Source of the DNA: Mycolicibacterium madagascariense
Lineage (GTDB): Bacteria > Actinomycetota > Actinomycetes > Mycobacteriales > Mycobacteriaceae
Assembly: GCF_010729665.1 (NCBI RefSeq)
Contig: NZ_AP022610.1
Span: 3,162,001-3,226,000, forward strand
Direction of reading: 5' to 3'
DNA: 64,000 nt
Shown: positions 10,366-20,105 of the stretch, one piece after another
How positions within the stretch are numbered: the first letter of the stretch is position 1
Layout: each line of letters starts with the position of its first letter
Made by a program: the position numbers and the translations under genes
The notes under the pieces: generated by a model
The model's database searches: none
Told to the model about the DNA's origin: nothing
The model's input: only the letters and a program-made list of their open reading frames with translations

Positions 10366-11421
10366 GTGGTGGGTGCAGTGACGCGCGGGGAACCGCTGTC
10401 GCTGGCGCACCTCCCCGTCGACCGGGTGATCAGGCTCGCAGGGCTGACCGACGAGCAGCTCGCGATCGCCCTCGACCCGTTGCCGCCGGGTGCACCGGTC
10501 GTCATCGGCTATTGCGTCGACGGACAGGGGCCGTCGCAGCGCGACGTGGTGCAGGACGCGTTGGTCGCGCTCGCATCGGTGGCGCTCGTGCTGTACCCCG
10601 CGTGGCTCCCCGACGCCGCCGTCATCGAGACCAGCGGTGACTTCGACCTCCGCGTGGTCCGCGAACTCGCGCATAGGCGGGCCGCCGACAGCGTGCACTT
10701 CGGGCCGTTCCTCGCCGACATGGCCGAGGCGGCGCTGTCCGGCCACTCACCCGATCGACGGATTCCGCCCGACGTGCGTGCCGTGGGGCTGAGCCGGATC
10801 ATCGCCGAGAGCTATGGGCGTGCCGGCGTCGTATTGCTCGTCGCTCCCCCGACGTCGGCCATTGGCGAGCGCGAGCAAGGCCGCATCGCGATGGCGTTGG
10901 AGTGGCTCGCCCAGCACGGCATCGGCGGCTGGCTCGTACCGGACGCGCTGCCGCTCGTCGACCGGTACCCGACGTGGCAGGTGACCGTGCCGGCCCATCT
11001 GGAGGCCCTGAGGGCGAACGGCTCGGCCGAACCCCCGCCGGTGCTCGACTACCCGGCGCTGGCGGGTCGACCGCATCCCGGGAGCGCGACCGAGCAGGCG
11101 CTGGAGCGACGCCTCGCGCGGTGCGAGTGGGCGGTGGGGCGGACGTGGAATCAGGAGTATGCGAGCCACTCGCTGGCCCCACCCATCCGCGTCGACCTGA
11201 TGTGGCCCGCCGAACGCTGCGTCGTGGAGATCGACGGACCCGAACACCGTGGCAGTCTGAACTACGCTGCCGACCGTCGGCGCGACAACGGCCTGACCCT
11301 CGACGGCTTCGCCGTGCTGCGGTTCACCAACGAGGAGATCGACGACGATCCGTTGCGGGTGCTCGCCGTAATCGAAAGCCTGCTATCCAAGAAGAGAGCC
11401 AACGAAGGGAATCTTCCGTGA
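10366..11421 (+). CDS. Protein with C-terminal DUF559/Vsr-like endonuclease domain
   Basis: About 351 aa. The first ~230 residues match nothing recognised. The last ~110 residues resemble DUF559, a Vsr-fold PD-(D/E)XK nuclease domain: RVDLMWP (Asp277), VVEIDGPEHR (Glu288, Asp290), DRRRDN, then a GFAVLRFTNEEI strand. GTG 10366 is chosen because GGAG lies about 8 bases upstream; GTG 10369 and 10378 are alternatives. Its stop overlaps the next start (GTGA), making it the first gene of a three-gene coupled unit with a wHTH-like protein and a HerA-like ATPase. Inference: a DNA nuclease working with that translocase. Confidence 0.75.
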   Translation: MVGAVTRGEPLSLAHLPVDRVIRLAGLTDEQLAIALDPLPPGAPVVIGYCVDGQGPSQRDVVQDALVALASVALVLYPAWLPDAAVIETSGDFDLRVVRELAHRRAADSVHFGPFLADMAEAALSGHSPDRRIPPDVRAVGLSRIIAESYGRAGVVLLVAPPTSAIGEREQGRIAMALEWLAQHGIGGWLVPDALPLVDRYPTWQVTVPAHLEALRANGSAEPPPVLDYPALAGRPHPGSATEQALERRLARCEWAVGRTWNQEYASHSLAPPIRVDLMWPAERCVVEIDGPEHRGSLNYAADRRRDNGLTLDGFAVLRFTNEEIDDDPLRVLAVIESLLSKKRANEGNLP

Positions 11422-12044
11422 GCGTCGCCCCCGACGAACTGACCGGAACCCAGCAGGCGGTGCTGCTGGTGCTGATGTCCGAGGCACGGGCGGTGCGCAA
11501 CCCCGAACTCGCGGTCCTGGGTCCCGAACTCAGGAAGCGCGACCGCGACGAACTGGTGCGAAAGGGGCTGATCGAGGTCACGACGGAGAACCGCGCCATG
11601 GTGCTGGAGTTGACCGACCGGGGGTGGGCGACCTGCGCGGCCATCATCGGGGCCGACGTCCCCCCTCGCTCGCAGGGCCAGGGCAGAGCGCTCTACACCG
11701 TGCTGCGCGCGCTGCGTCGCTACTTCGATCGGTCGGACCTGGCACCCGCCGACGTCTTCGTCGCCGTGGACGACACCGTCGACGTCGACGTCGAGGCTCA
11801 GGTCCGCGCCGCCTACGTCCGGCTGGCCGCGCGATCGGGTGGTTGGGTGGACCTGGTGAGGCTGCGCGCAGAACTACCCGAGATCTCCAGACACGAACTC
11901 GACGAGGCGCTGACGCGCATGCAGCGCGCCCCCGACGTCACCCTCATCCCCGAGGAGAACCAGAAGACGCTCACCCCGGAGGACCATGCGGCCGCCGTCG
12001 TCATCGGCAACCAGGCGCGGCATCTGATGGCGATCGAGTCGTGA
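11418..12044 (+). CDS. Winged-helix-like protein of the nuclease/HerA cassette
   Basis: A 208-aa soluble protein. Residues ~8-70 look like a winged helix (TGTQQAVLLVLM, then LRKRDRDELVRKGLIEVTTENRAMVLELTDRGW), and a second such unit is likely at ~125-185 (VRAAYVRLAARSGGWVDLVRLRAELPEISRHELDEALTRM ... DVTLIPEENQKTLT). It overlaps the nuclease gene by 4 bp and touches the ATPase start, so the three are translated together. No named family is recognised. In HerA-type systems a small helical or wHTH partner can link the ATPase to DNA or the nuclease; that role is inference. Confidence 0.7.
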   Translation: MSVAPDELTGTQQAVLLVLMSEARAVRNPELAVLGPELRKRDRDELVRKGLIEVTTENRAMVLELTDRGWATCAAIIGADVPPRSQGQGRALYTVLRALRRYFDRSDLAPADVFVAVDDTVDVDVEAQVRAAYVRLAARSGGWVDLVRLRAELPEISRHELDEALTRMQRAPDVTLIPEENQKTLTPEDHAAAVVIGNQARHLMAIES

Positions 12045-15000
12045 TGGATCCCCGGCAACGCGAGGCCCTCAAGTCGCTGCGCCTGTCGTTCGCGCCGTCG
12101 GCCGACGATTTGTGGCATGCACAGGGCGCATTCCACGTGTCCGGGGTCAACGACGAGGCGATCGAACAGGTCATGGACGCCTTCGCCGACGCCGACCGGC
12201 AGCCCGATTCGAGCCCGCTCGGCGTGGTGATCCGCGGGCAGGCGGGATCGGGCAAGACCCACCTCCTCGGCGTCGTGCGCGAGAAGGTCCAGGCCGCGGG
12301 CGGATTCTTCTTCCTCCTGCAGCTCCTCGACGCCACCAGCTTCTGGGAGTCGGCGCGCAGCAGCATCCTGGAGAGCCTCGGCAGGCCGGCGCACGTCCGC
12401 GAAACCCAGCTCAAAGAGCTGCTGTGGCAACTGGCGTCGGTGGCTCACGTGTCGCGCGCCGACCGGCGGGCCGTCTCCGGTGAGGACGAACTGACCCCCG
12501 AGGTGCTCACCGCCTTCGTCAATGCGCTGCACAAGGCGGCACCCCAGACGGTGCGTCAGACCCACCACACCCTGCGCGCCCTGACCCTGCTGGGCGCCGC
12601 CGATCTCGGTGTGCAGGACGTCGGGCAGGCCTACCTGAACTCGGCCGAGGACGTCGACGACACCGGCCGCCGGCAGTGGTCCATCGGGGTCTCGACGCTG
12701 ACGCCGCAGGAATGCGTGCGCGACATCTCACGCCTGGTCGCCCTCGCCGGGCCCGCGGTGATGGCGATCGACCAGATCGACACGCTGCTGGCCCAATCCG
12801 CGACCTCGACGGCCGGTCGTGACTCCGCGGTGACCGACAACCGCGACCTCGACCACGTCGCCCACGGGCTGATGTCGGTCCGAGAAACGATGCGCCGCAC
12901 CGCAGAAGTGGTCGCCTGCCTACCCGTGGTGTGGGAGTCGATCCGAACCCGGTCGACGGCATCGGTGGCCGACCGGTTCAGGGCGACGTCACCGTTGAAG
13001 GGGCTGCCGAGCGCGGCCGCCGGTCGGGCGATCCTCGAGCGCCGGTTCACCGCGAGTTACCGCTCGGTGGAGTTCACTCCGCCGTATCCCAGTTGGCCGA
13101 TCCTGCCGTCGGCGTTCGACGAGGCGCCCGACTACACCCCGCGTCGACTCCTTCAAGTGGCCGACGCCCACGTCCGCCGGTGCCTCGACGACGACGCCGT
13201 GCACGAACTCGCCCACCTGAAGAGCCCGGCCGAACCGGGTCCGCGGACCGCCGATGAACCGCCTCCCCGCAGCGGCGACCTCGACCGTCGATTCGCCGAC
13301 TACCGAAGGCGCGCAGTCGGTTCGGCCGCGTTGGATCCCGAAGGCGAGGACACCACCGTGCCTGCCCTGCTGTCGGCGGCGCTGGATGCCTGGATCGCCG
13401 AACGCGGAGACGTCGAGCAGACGTTTCACTTCGATCCCCCGCCGGGCAAGCAGGTTCGCCTGCACGGGCGGCTGAGGCAGACCCTCGACGCCGAGACCGA
13501 CGAGGAACGACACTGGGCCTTCCGGGCGATCGCCAGCACGAATGCGATCGCCGTGCAGAACCGAATCAAGAATGCTTGTGTGGCAGCAGGTTTCAGTGCG
13601 GGCACCGACAAGCGTCAGGTATTCCTGCTGCGCAATACGCCGTGGCCCGGCGGCGCGAAGACGACGCAGGTGGTGGCCGACTTCGAAGCGGGCGGCGGCC
13701 GCACGTTGACCCTCTCCGATGACGACCTGCGCACCCTGTCGGCGCTGCGCGACCTCATCGACGACAACGATGCCGAACTCCCTGCGTGGCTCGTCGCCCG
13801 CAAGCCCGCGCACGGCCTGGCGTTCCTGCGCGAGGCACTCGGCGAGGGTGCCGGCCCGCTGCCACCCGAGATGCCCGCGCCGCCAACGGCTTTCGGGCCG
13901 GATCCAGCGCCGGAGGCAGAGCCGGAACCGTGGGCGAAGCGGCTCAAGAGGGAACGTCCCAAGGTACCGACCAGCAGCACCGCGGTACCCCTCGGCATCG
14001 ACGACGCCTCCGGTGAACCATTGAGCGTCGAACTGCTTGCCCTGCGCAAGCATACGGCCATCTTCGCCGGCTCCGGCTCGGGCAAGACGGTGCTCATCCG
14101 GCGCCTCGTCGAGGAGTGTGCCCTGCGCGGCGTGTCGTCCATCGTCCTGGACCCCAACAACGATCTGGCGCGACTCGGCCTGCCCTGGGCCGAACACCCG
14201 AGCGGTTGGCAGCCGGACGATTCCGCGCTGGCAACAGACTATCTGGACAACACCGAGGTCGTCGTCTGGACACCCCGTCGCTCGGCGGGGCGACCGCTGT
14301 CGTTCCAACCGCTGCCCGACTTCGCCAGCGTCGTCGACGACCATGACGAGTTCAACGAGGCCGTCGAATCCGCCTTCGCCGCAATGGAACCGCACGCCCA
14401 CCTGTCGGGCAAGACCCCCAAGGCCAACCAGGCGCGCGCGGTACTCAGGGAGGCCCTGCAGTGGTACGGGCGGCGACCGGAGCCGACGCTGCCCGGATTC
14501 CTCGCCGCGCTGGCCGACCTGCCCGACGGGGTCAGCGTCATCGCCAACGCCAAGGATCGGGCCGAGGAGCTGAGCCAGAACCTGCGGGCTGCGATGGTGA
14601 ACGATCCGCTGTTCGGCGGCGAGGGCGTTGCCGCGGATCCGGGGTCCCTGCTCACGCCCTCGGCCGGTTACCGCGCCAGGGTGTCGGTGATCAGCATGGT
14701 CGGACTGGCCGACGGGCCCCAGCGCGAAGGCTTCGTCAACCAGCTGCAGATGGCGCTGTTCGCCTGGATCAAGCGCCATCCCGCGGGTGACCGCCCGCTC
14801 GGCGGCCTCTTGGTGATGGACGAGGCCCAGAACTTCGCACCGTCGGGTCGGACCACCGTCGCGACACGCAGCACCTTGGCGCTCTCGTCGCAGGCCCGCA
14901 AGTACGGCCTGGGGTTGGTCTACGCCACCCAGGCGCCGCGCGGCCTGAATCCGAACATCCCCGGCAACGCGGCGACACAGTTCTTCGGGTTGCTCAACGC

Positions 15001-15220
15001 ACCCGTGCAGATCGCCGTCGCCAAGGAGATGGCGCGGGTCAAGGGCGGATTCGTTCCGGACATCAGCCGACTGCGCGCCGGCAACTTCTATGCAGCGCTG
15101 GAAGGCACTGCCTTCCAACGGATTACGACACCATGGTGTCTGTCGTATCACCCGCAGAGCCCGCTGACGACGGAAGAGGTGCTGGAGCTCGCGCGGCGGC
15201 CGCTCGGGCCCAAGCAGTAG
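12044..15220 (+). CDS. Dual ATPase: N-terminal AAA-like plus C-terminal HerA/FtsK-like translocase
   Basis: A 1058-aa protein with two P-loop modules. The N-terminal module has Walker A GQAGSGKT (65-72) and Walker B VMAIDQID (~240-247), then an ORC/AAA-like helical lid (TPRRLLQVADAHVRR). A ~300-residue linker follows. The C-terminal module has Walker A GSGSGKT (~676), LDPNNDLA, Walker B LLVMDEAQNF (~921-930) and YATQAPRG, followed by NIPGNAATQF, matching HerA/DUF87 DNA translocases. ATG 12044 shares its first base with the stop of the gene upstream; GTG 12041 is one codon earlier. No methyltransferase, PglZ, SIR2 or NurA gene is adjacent. Inference: a DNA translocase acting with the coupled nuclease, plausibly in phage or plasmid defence or repair. 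Confidence 0.8.
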   Translation: MDPRQREALKSLRLSFAPSADDLWHAQGAFHVSGVNDEAIEQVMDAFADADRQPDSSPLGVVIRGQAGSGKTHLLGVVREKVQAAGGFFFLLQLLDATSFWESARSSILESLGRPAHVRETQLKELLWQLASVAHVSRADRRAVSGEDELTPEVLTAFVNALHKAAPQTVRQTHHTLRALTLLGAADLGVQDVGQAYLNSAEDVDDTGRRQWSIGVSTLTPQECVRDISRLVALAGPAVMAIDQIDTLLAQSATSTAGRDSAVTDNRDLDHVAHGLMSVRETMRRTAEVVACLPVVWESIRTRSTASVADRFRATSPLKGLPSAAAGRAILERRFTASYRSVEFTPPYPSWPILPSAFDEAPDYTPRRLLQVADAHVRRCLDDDAVHELAHLKSPAEPGPRTADEPPPRSGDLDRRFADYRRRAVGSAALDPEGEDTTVPALLSAALDAWIAERGDVEQTFHFDPPPGKQVRLHGRLRQTLDAETDEERHWAFRAIASTNAIAVQNRIKNACVAAGFSAGTDKRQVFLLRNTPWPGGAKTTQVVADFEAGGGRTLTLSDDDLRTLSALRDLIDDNDAELPAWLVARKPAHGLAFLREALGEGAGPLPPEMPAPPTAFGPDPAPEAEPEPWAKRLKRERPKVPTSSTAVPLGIDDASGEPLSVELLALRKHTAIFAGSGSGKTVLIRRLVEECALRGVSSIVLDPNNDLARLGLPWAEHPSGWQPDDSALATDYLDNTEVVVWTPRRSAGRPLSFQPLPDFASVVDDHDEFNEAVESAFAAMEPHAHLSGKTPKANQARAVLREALQWYGRRPEPTLPGFLAALADLPDGVSVIANAKDRAEELSQNLRAAMVNDPLFGGEGVAADPGSLLTPSAGYRARVSVISMVGLADGPQREGFVNQLQMALFAWIKRHPAGDRPLGGLLVMDEAQNFAPSGRTTVATRSTLALSSQARKYGLGLVYATQAPRGLNPNIPGNAATQFFGLLNAPVQIAVAKEMARVKGGFVPDISRLRAGNFYAALEGTAFQRITTPWCLSYHPQSPLTTEEVLELARRPLGPKQ

Positions 15221-15246
15221 CGCTCCCGCCGATCTCATCGCCATGG

Positions 15247-15290
15247 GAAACGGGACCGGCCACCGCGGGGGACGTGGCCGGTCCCGTTTC
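15247..15290. terminator. Strong bidirectional terminator
   Basis: A perfect 17-bp stem (15247-15263 with 15274-15290) has a 10-base loop; its arms end in GAAAC/GTTTC. It separates the dual-ATPase gene from the convergent carbohydrate operon. Confidence 0.9.
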
Positions 15291-15302
15291 ATTCAGGCAG
15301 AT

Positions 15303-16352
15303 CTAGGGTTGCTTCTGGCCGGGGATGCCCTCGTAGGCGATGTCGCCCGTCTTGAGGTTCTGCGCGGTCAGCTCACCGAGCCCGGCGAGGAACTTCTGCC
15401 GGTCGGTGACGACGTGCTGGATCGCCACGTCGACGTTGTCCTTCGTGATGGCGGGCATGACGTACACCGGGTTCTTGTTGACGTCCTGCTTCTTGACGAG
15501 CGCGTTGGCCACGGCGAGTCCTGCGGACAGCTCGACGGTGCCGTTCTGCAGTGAGGTGCCGATGAATTCGCCGTTCTTGACCGCGTTCAGCCCGTCCTCG
15601 ATGCCGTCGATGCCGACGATCGGCACGTTGGCGAGGTTCGCCTCCTTGAGGGCCTGCAGCGCGCCGAGGCCCATGTCGTCGTTCTGCGACACCACGCCGT
15701 TGATCTGCGGTCCGAAGCTGGAGATCCAGTTCTTCGTCTTGTTGACCGCTTCGTCGCGCTTCCAGTTGGCCGTGTCCTTGGCCAGCACCTTGATGTTCGG
15801 GTACTTGGCGAGCACCTGGTCGATTCCCTTGCCGCGGTTGATCTCTCCCGAGCCACCGAGCGGACCCTGCAGGATGACGATGTTGCCCTTGCCGCCGAGC
15901 CTGTCGGCCATCATCTGCATCTCCTGGGCGCCCGCGGCCACGTCGTCGGGCTGCACGTTGCCCGCGAGGTCGTTGCTGTCGAGCGCCGCGTTCACGGCCA
16001 GCAGCGGGATGTTCTTCGACTTGGCCGTCGCGATCTGCGGGCCGAGTGAATCCGCCTGCGCGGGAACGACGATGATCGCCGCCACGCCCTGGTTGATCAA
16101 CGAGTCGACCTGGCTCGCCTGGGTCGAGACGTCGTTGTTGGCGGAGTTCCAGACCAGCTCGATGTCGTTGTCCTTGGCGTACTGCTCCATGCCCTCCTTG
16201 CCCGCGGTGATGAACGAGCTCATGTCGTACACCGTCACACCGATTCGGGTCTTGCCACTCTGGGATTCGGTGTCACCCGCACCGCAGGCCGTCAATCCAA
16301 GTACCAGCGCGCCAGCTGCTGCTACAGCGCCCAACTTCGTCGTCAGATTCAT
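15303..16352 (-). CDS. Sugar ABC transporter substrate-binding lipoprotein, copy 1 (RbsB family)
   Basis: A 349-aa periplasmic-binding-protein type 1 lipoprotein. The signal peptide ends in the lipobox LGLTACGAG, so the mature protein is anchored outside the membrane. The mature part begins with [21 protein letters not shown] and has the ribose/galactose-binding layout, including [18 protein letters not shown] and [12 protein letters not shown]. It is the last gene of the operon and a close tandem copy of the next upstream gene: same length, same C-terminus ([17 protein letters not shown]), with scattered substitutions. The start is ATG 16352, placed so that the signal peptide matches the paralogue. 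Confidence 0.93.
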   Translation of the reverse strand: MNLTTKLGAVAAAGALVLGLTACGAGDTESQSGKTRIGVTVYDMSSFITAGKEGMEQYAKDNDIELVWNSANNDVSTQASQVDSLINQGVAAIIVVPAQADSLGPQIATAKSKNIPLLAVNAALDSNDLAGNVQPDDVAAGAQEMQMMADRLGGKGNIVILQGPLGGSGEINRGKGIDQVLAKYPNIKVLAKDTANWKRDEAVNKTKNWISSFGPQINGVVSQNDDMGLGALQALKEANLANVPIVGIDGIEDGLNAVKNGEFIGTSLQNGTVELSAGLAVANALVKKQDVNKNPVYVMPAITKDNVDVAIQHVVTDRQKFLAGLGELTAQNLKTGDIAYEGIPGQKQP

Positions 16353-16398
16353 CTCGCACTTTCTCGTGTGGTGGGTAAAACGTTGGTGGGAAGGGAAA

Positions 16399-17448
16399 TC
16401 AGGGCTGCTTCTGACCGGGAATGCCCTCGTAGGCGATGTCACCGGTCTTGAGGTTGGCAGCCGTCAGCGCGCTGAGACCGGAGAGGAACTTGGCCCGGTC
16501 GCTCACCACGTGCTGGTAGGCGACGTCGACGTTGTCCTTCGTGATGGCCGGCATGATGTACACCGGCGCGGTGTTGACCTGTTGCTTCTTGATCAGCGCG
16601 TCGGTCACGGCCAGCCCCGCCGACAGCTCGACGGTGCCGTTCTGCAGCGAGGTGCCGATGAACTCGCCGCTCTTCACCGCGTTGAGGCCGTCCTCGATGC
16701 CGTCGATTCCGACGATCGGCACCCCCGTGCGGCCGGACTCCTTGAGTGCCTGCAGCGCACCGAGTCCCATGTCGTCGTTCTCCGAGACCACGGCGTCGAT
16801 CTGCGGGCCGAAGCCGGAGATCCAGTTCTTCATCTTGTTGACGGCCTCGTCGCGCTTCCAGTTCGCGGTGTCCCTGGCGAGTACCTTGATGTTCGGGTAC
16901 TTGGCCAGCACCTGCTCGATGCCCTTGGTGCGGTCGATCTCGCCGGACTGGCCCAACGGGCCCTGCAGCACGACGATGTTGCCCTTGCCGCCGAGCTTGT
17001 CGGCCATCATCTGCATCTCCTGCGCGCCCGCGGCCACGTCGTCGGGCTGCACGTTGCCCGCCACGTCCTTGTTGTTCAGCGCCGCGTTGACCGCCACCAG
17101 GGGAATGCCCTTTGCCTTGGCCGTCTGCACCTGCGGCCCAAGGGAATCCGCCTGGATCGGCACGATGATGATGCCCGCGACACCCTGGTTGATCAGGGAG
17201 TCGACCTGGCTGGCCTGGGTGGACACGTCGCCGTTGGCGGAGTTCCATAGCAGCTCGATATTGTTGTCCTTCGCGTACTGGTCCATGCCCTCCTTGCCCG
17301 CGGTGATGAAGGAGCTCATGTCGTACACCGTGACGCCGATGCGGGTCTTGCCACTCTGGGACTCGGTGTCACCCGCCCCGCAGGCGGTCAGTCCCAACCC
17401 CAGCACGGTTGCCGAGGCGATGGCGACGAACGTCGTTGTCAGTCTCAT
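16399..17448 (-). CDS. Sugar ABC transporter substrate-binding lipoprotein, copy 2 (RbsB family)
   Basis: A 349-aa paralogue of the adjacent 15303-16352 gene with lipobox LGLTACGAG. The mature sequences are almost collinear; differences cluster at the N-terminal signal peptide ([17 protein letters not shown] against [19 protein letters not shown]) and at scattered ligand-cleft or surface positions (for example [12 protein letters not shown] against [12 protein letters not shown]). ATG 17448 gives the same length as copy 1; an in-frame GTG at 17478 is possible. It follows the permease by 42 bases, the normal binding-protein position in an Rbs-type operon. Two receptors may share one permease/ATPase pair. 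Confidence 0.93.
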   Translation of the reverse strand: MRLTTTFVAIASATVLGLGLTACGAGDTESQSGKTRIGVTVYDMSSFITAGKEGMDQYAKDNNIELLWNSANGDVSTQASQVDSLINQGVAGIIIVPIQADSLGPQVQTAKAKGIPLVAVNAALNNKDVAGNVQPDDVAAGAQEMQMMADKLGGKGNIVVLQGPLGQSGEIDRTKGIEQVLAKYPNIKVLARDTANWKRDEAVNKMKNWISGFGPQIDAVVSENDDMGLGALQALKESGRTGVPIVGIDGIEDGLNAVKSGEFIGTSLQNGTVELSAGLAVTDALIKKQQVNTAPVYIMPAITKDNVDVAYQHVVSDRAKFLSGLSALTAANLKTGDIAYEGIPGQKQP

Positions 17449-17490
17449 CCGGTCACTCACTTTCTGTTCTGTGGACACGAAATTCGTTGG

Positions 17491-18528
17491 TCACGTGCGG
17501 CGCCTGGTCGACCAGACGTCGACCGCGACCGCTGCAACGATGAGCACGCCCTTGATGACGTCCTGCCAGTACGCGGGCACGACCAGGATGTCCAACCCGT
17601 TGTTCAGCGTCTGAATGATGAACAGGCCCAGCACCGTTCCCCAGATGGTGCCGCGGCCGCCCATGAGGCTGGCCCCGCCGATGACCACGGCCGCAATGGC
17701 ATCGAGCTCGTAACCCTGACCGAGGTTGGGCGGACCCGAGATCACACGGGAGGCGAGCATGACGCCGGAGATGCCGGCCAGCAGACCGGACAGCGCGTAG
17801 ACGCCGAACAACACGTTCTTGGCGTTGATGCCGGCGATCTCGGCGGCGTTGCGGTTGCCGCCGACGGCGTAGACCCGCATGCCGTAGGTGGTCCGCTTCA
17901 TCACGATGGCCAGCACGACGATGCCGACGATCATCACCAGGACCGGGATCGTCAGGCCGAGGATCTTGGTGTTGGCGATCGAGCCGAACTCGGCGGGCAA
18001 CCCGTTGATGGGCGCACCGCCGCCGATCACGTAGGCCAGGCCCGAGCCGGCCGTGAGCGTACCGAGGGTCGCGATGAACGGTGGAACGTTGATGCGCGAC
18101 ACCATGATTCCGTTGAGGGACCCGACGGCCAGGCCGACGACCATCGCCACCAGGACCGTCATCCAGACCTGACCGGGGTTGGCCTTGGCCGTGGCGGCGG
18201 CGGCCATCGCCGACACCGCGATCACGCTGCCGACCGACAGGTCGATGCCTCCAGTCAGCACCACCAGCGTCTGGCCGAGCGCGATGAGCGCGAAGGGCGC
18301 CGCGGCCACCAGGATGGTCACCAGGTTGTCGACGGTGCCGAAGCGCGCACTGCGGTAACTGAAGTACGCGATGACCAGCAGCATGATGATGACCATCGAG
18401 TAGCGCAGCGCGATACCGCTGATCCACTCGCGGGAGAACAGGCGGACGGGCTCACCCGTCGTGGGCGAGACGACGACCGGCGCGCCCGAGGCGTCCGGGG
18501 TCTCGTCGGTGTCCAGTGGGGTGGTCAC
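17491..18528 (-). CDS. Sugar ABC transporter permease (RbsC family)
   Basis: A 345-aa inner-membrane permease with about ten hydrophobic segments and the family motifs GQTLVVLTGGIDLSVGS and GGRGTIWGTVLGLFIIQTLNNGLDIL. The N-terminal ~45 residues are cytosolic and polar. Its start overlaps the stop of the ATPase gene (18525-18528, ATGA), so the two are coupled. As in Rbs systems, one permease gene probably makes a homodimer. Confidence 0.95.
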   Translation of the reverse strand: MTTPLDTDETPDASGAPVVVSPTTGEPVRLFSREWISGIALRYSMVIIMLLVIAYFSYRSARFGTVDNLVTILVAAAPFALIALGQTLVVLTGGIDLSVGSVIAVSAMAAAATAKANPGQVWMTVLVAMVVGLAVGSLNGIMVSRINVPPFIATLGTLTAGSGLAYVIGGGAPINGLPAEFGSIANTKILGLTIPVLVMIVGIVVLAIVMKRTTYGMRVYAVGGNRNAAEIAGINAKNVLFGVYALSGLLAGISGVMLASRVISGPPNLGQGYELDAIAAVVIGGASLMGGRGTIWGTVLGLFIIQTLNNGLDILVVPAYWQDVIKGVLIVAAVAVDVWSTRRRT

Positions 18529-20105
18529 GATGCTGCCTCCGGTGAATCAGGCCGCTCGTCGGCCGTGGGGGTTGATGGTGGAGCTGGGTCGGGATCGCGG
18601 GTGGGCCCGTCGAGCGCGGTCGCCATCCGGAACACGGACTCCTGAACCGACGGATGGTCGAGGGCGGCGCGGTCGAGCTCCCCGACGAAGACCCCGTCGC
18701 GCATGACGAACGCGCGATGGGACAGCCCGATGATCTCGGGCATGTCGGAGGACGCCATGACGACGGCCATCCCGGCCTGCGCGAATTCGGTGATGATGCG
18801 GTAGATCTCGCTGCGCGCGCCGACGTCCACGCCACGCGTCGGCTCGTCGAGCAGCAGGACGTTGACCTCACCGGTGAGCCACCGGGCCAGCACGACCTTC
18901 TGCTGGTTGCCGCCGGACAGCGTGCCGACGAGCTGTCCCATCCCGCTGCTGCGCAACCGCACCGACGACATCACGTCGGACACGGCCTTGGTGCGGGCCT
19001 TGCTCCGCAGCCAGCCGGCGACGCTGAACGACGACAGGCGTGGCAGAGAACCGTTGTCTAGCACGCTCATCGACAGCACGACACCGGAGATCTTGCGGTC
19101 CTCGGGGACCATGGCCATGCCCTCGGTGATCGCGGCTGCCGGCGAGTTGCGCTTGACGTGCGTGCCGCGCACCACGATGTCACCGGACGCGGTGCGCCTG
19201 GCGCCGAAGATGGCCTCCAGCAGTTCGGTGCGCCCCGCGCCGACGAGGCCTGCGAGCCCGACGATCTCACCGGAGGCGACGTCGAAGGACACCGGTCCCG
19301 ACGCGCCCTCGACCTGGAGGTTGCGCACCTCCAGCACGGGATCGGCCTTGGGCGCGACACGGCTCGGGAAGAGTGCGTCGAGTTCGCGACCGATCATCGC
19401 GGTGACGATGTCGTCGTCGGTGACCTCGGCCAGCGGCCGGTCGAGGATGAGGCCGCCGTCGCGCAGCACCACCACGCGGTCGGCGATGGCACGGATCTCG
19501 GCCATCTTGTGCGTGGTGTACACCATGGCAACGCCATGGTCACGCAGTCGGCGGACGATGCCGTAGAGCCCCTCGACCTCGCGCTCGGAGATGGCCGACG
19601 TGGGTTCGTCGAGCATCACGACCTGGGCGCCGGTGCGGGCGGCCTTGACGATCTCGACGATCTGGCGCAGACCGACCGGCAGGCTGCCCATCCTGGCCGT
19701 CGGCGAGATCGCGACGTCGAAGGCCGACAGCGTCTCCTTGGCCTCGGCGATCATCGCCCGCCGATTCAGGAACGGCCCGCGCGTCAGTTCCCGTCCGACG
19801 AACAGGTTCTCGTAGACCGTCATGTCCTCGATGGAGGCGAGCTCCTGCGGCACGATTGCGACACCGTGCCGCACGGCGTCGCGCGGGTTGCCCGGAGCGA
19901 GGTGCGTGCCGTGCACGGACACCGAGCCCCCGTCGGCGCTGTACTGGCCGCTGACGATCTTCATCAGCGTCGACTTGCCCGCGCCGTTCTCCCCGGCGAG
20001 TGCGGTCACCGAGCCGGGTTCGAGGTCGAGCGTGATGCCCTTGAGCACGGGCACACCGCCGAAACTCTTGGTGACGTCGGCACATTCGAGGATGGCTGAA
20101 CTCAC
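18525..20105 (-). CDS. Sugar ABC transporter ATP-binding protein (RbsA/MglA family)
   Basis: A 526-aa protein with two fused nucleotide-binding domains, as in RbsA. The first has Walker A GENGAGKS near residue 39, LPVGLRQIVEIVKAA in the signature region and Walker B VVMLDEPTSAIS. The second has a changed P-loop (GLVGAGRTELLEAIFG) typical of this family, an intact LSGGNQQKVVLARW signature and LLLDEPTRGVD. It powers import for the adjacent permease and binding proteins. The gene overlaps both neighbours by 4 bp. Confidence 0.96.
   Translation of the reverse strand: MSSAILECADVTKSFGGVPVLKGITLDLEPGSVTALAGENGAGKSTLMKIVSGQYSADGGSVSVHGTHLAPGNPRDAVRHGVAIVPQELASIEDMTVYENLFVGRELTRGPFLNRRAMIAEAKETLSAFDVAISPTARMGSLPVGLRQIVEIVKAARTGAQVVMLDEPTSAISEREVEGLYGIVRRLRDHGVAMVYTTHKMAEIRAIADRVVVLRDGGLILDRPLAEVTDDDIVTAMIGRELDALFPSRVAPKADPVLEVRNLQVEGASGPVSFDVASGEIVGLAGLVGAGRTELLEAIFGARRTASGDIVVRGTHVKRNSPAAAITEGMAMVPEDRKISGVVLSMSVLDNGSLPRLSSFSVAGWLRSKARTKAVSDVMSSVRLRSSGMGQLVGTLSGGNQQKVVLARWLTGEVNVLLLDEPTRGVDVGARSEIYRIITEFAQAGMAVVMASSDMPEIIGLSHRAFVMRDGVFVGELDRAALDHPSVQESVFRMATALDGPTRDPDPAPPSTPTADERPDSPEAAS

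Noticed and set aside
10366..15220. Assignment to BREX, DISARM, Dnd/phosphorothioate, Wadjet or HerA-SIR2 systems
   Set aside because: None of the marker proteins of those systems (PglZ, DNA methylase, DndB-E, SMC/MukB, SIR2, DUF4297) is present next to the cassette, so it is left unnamed.
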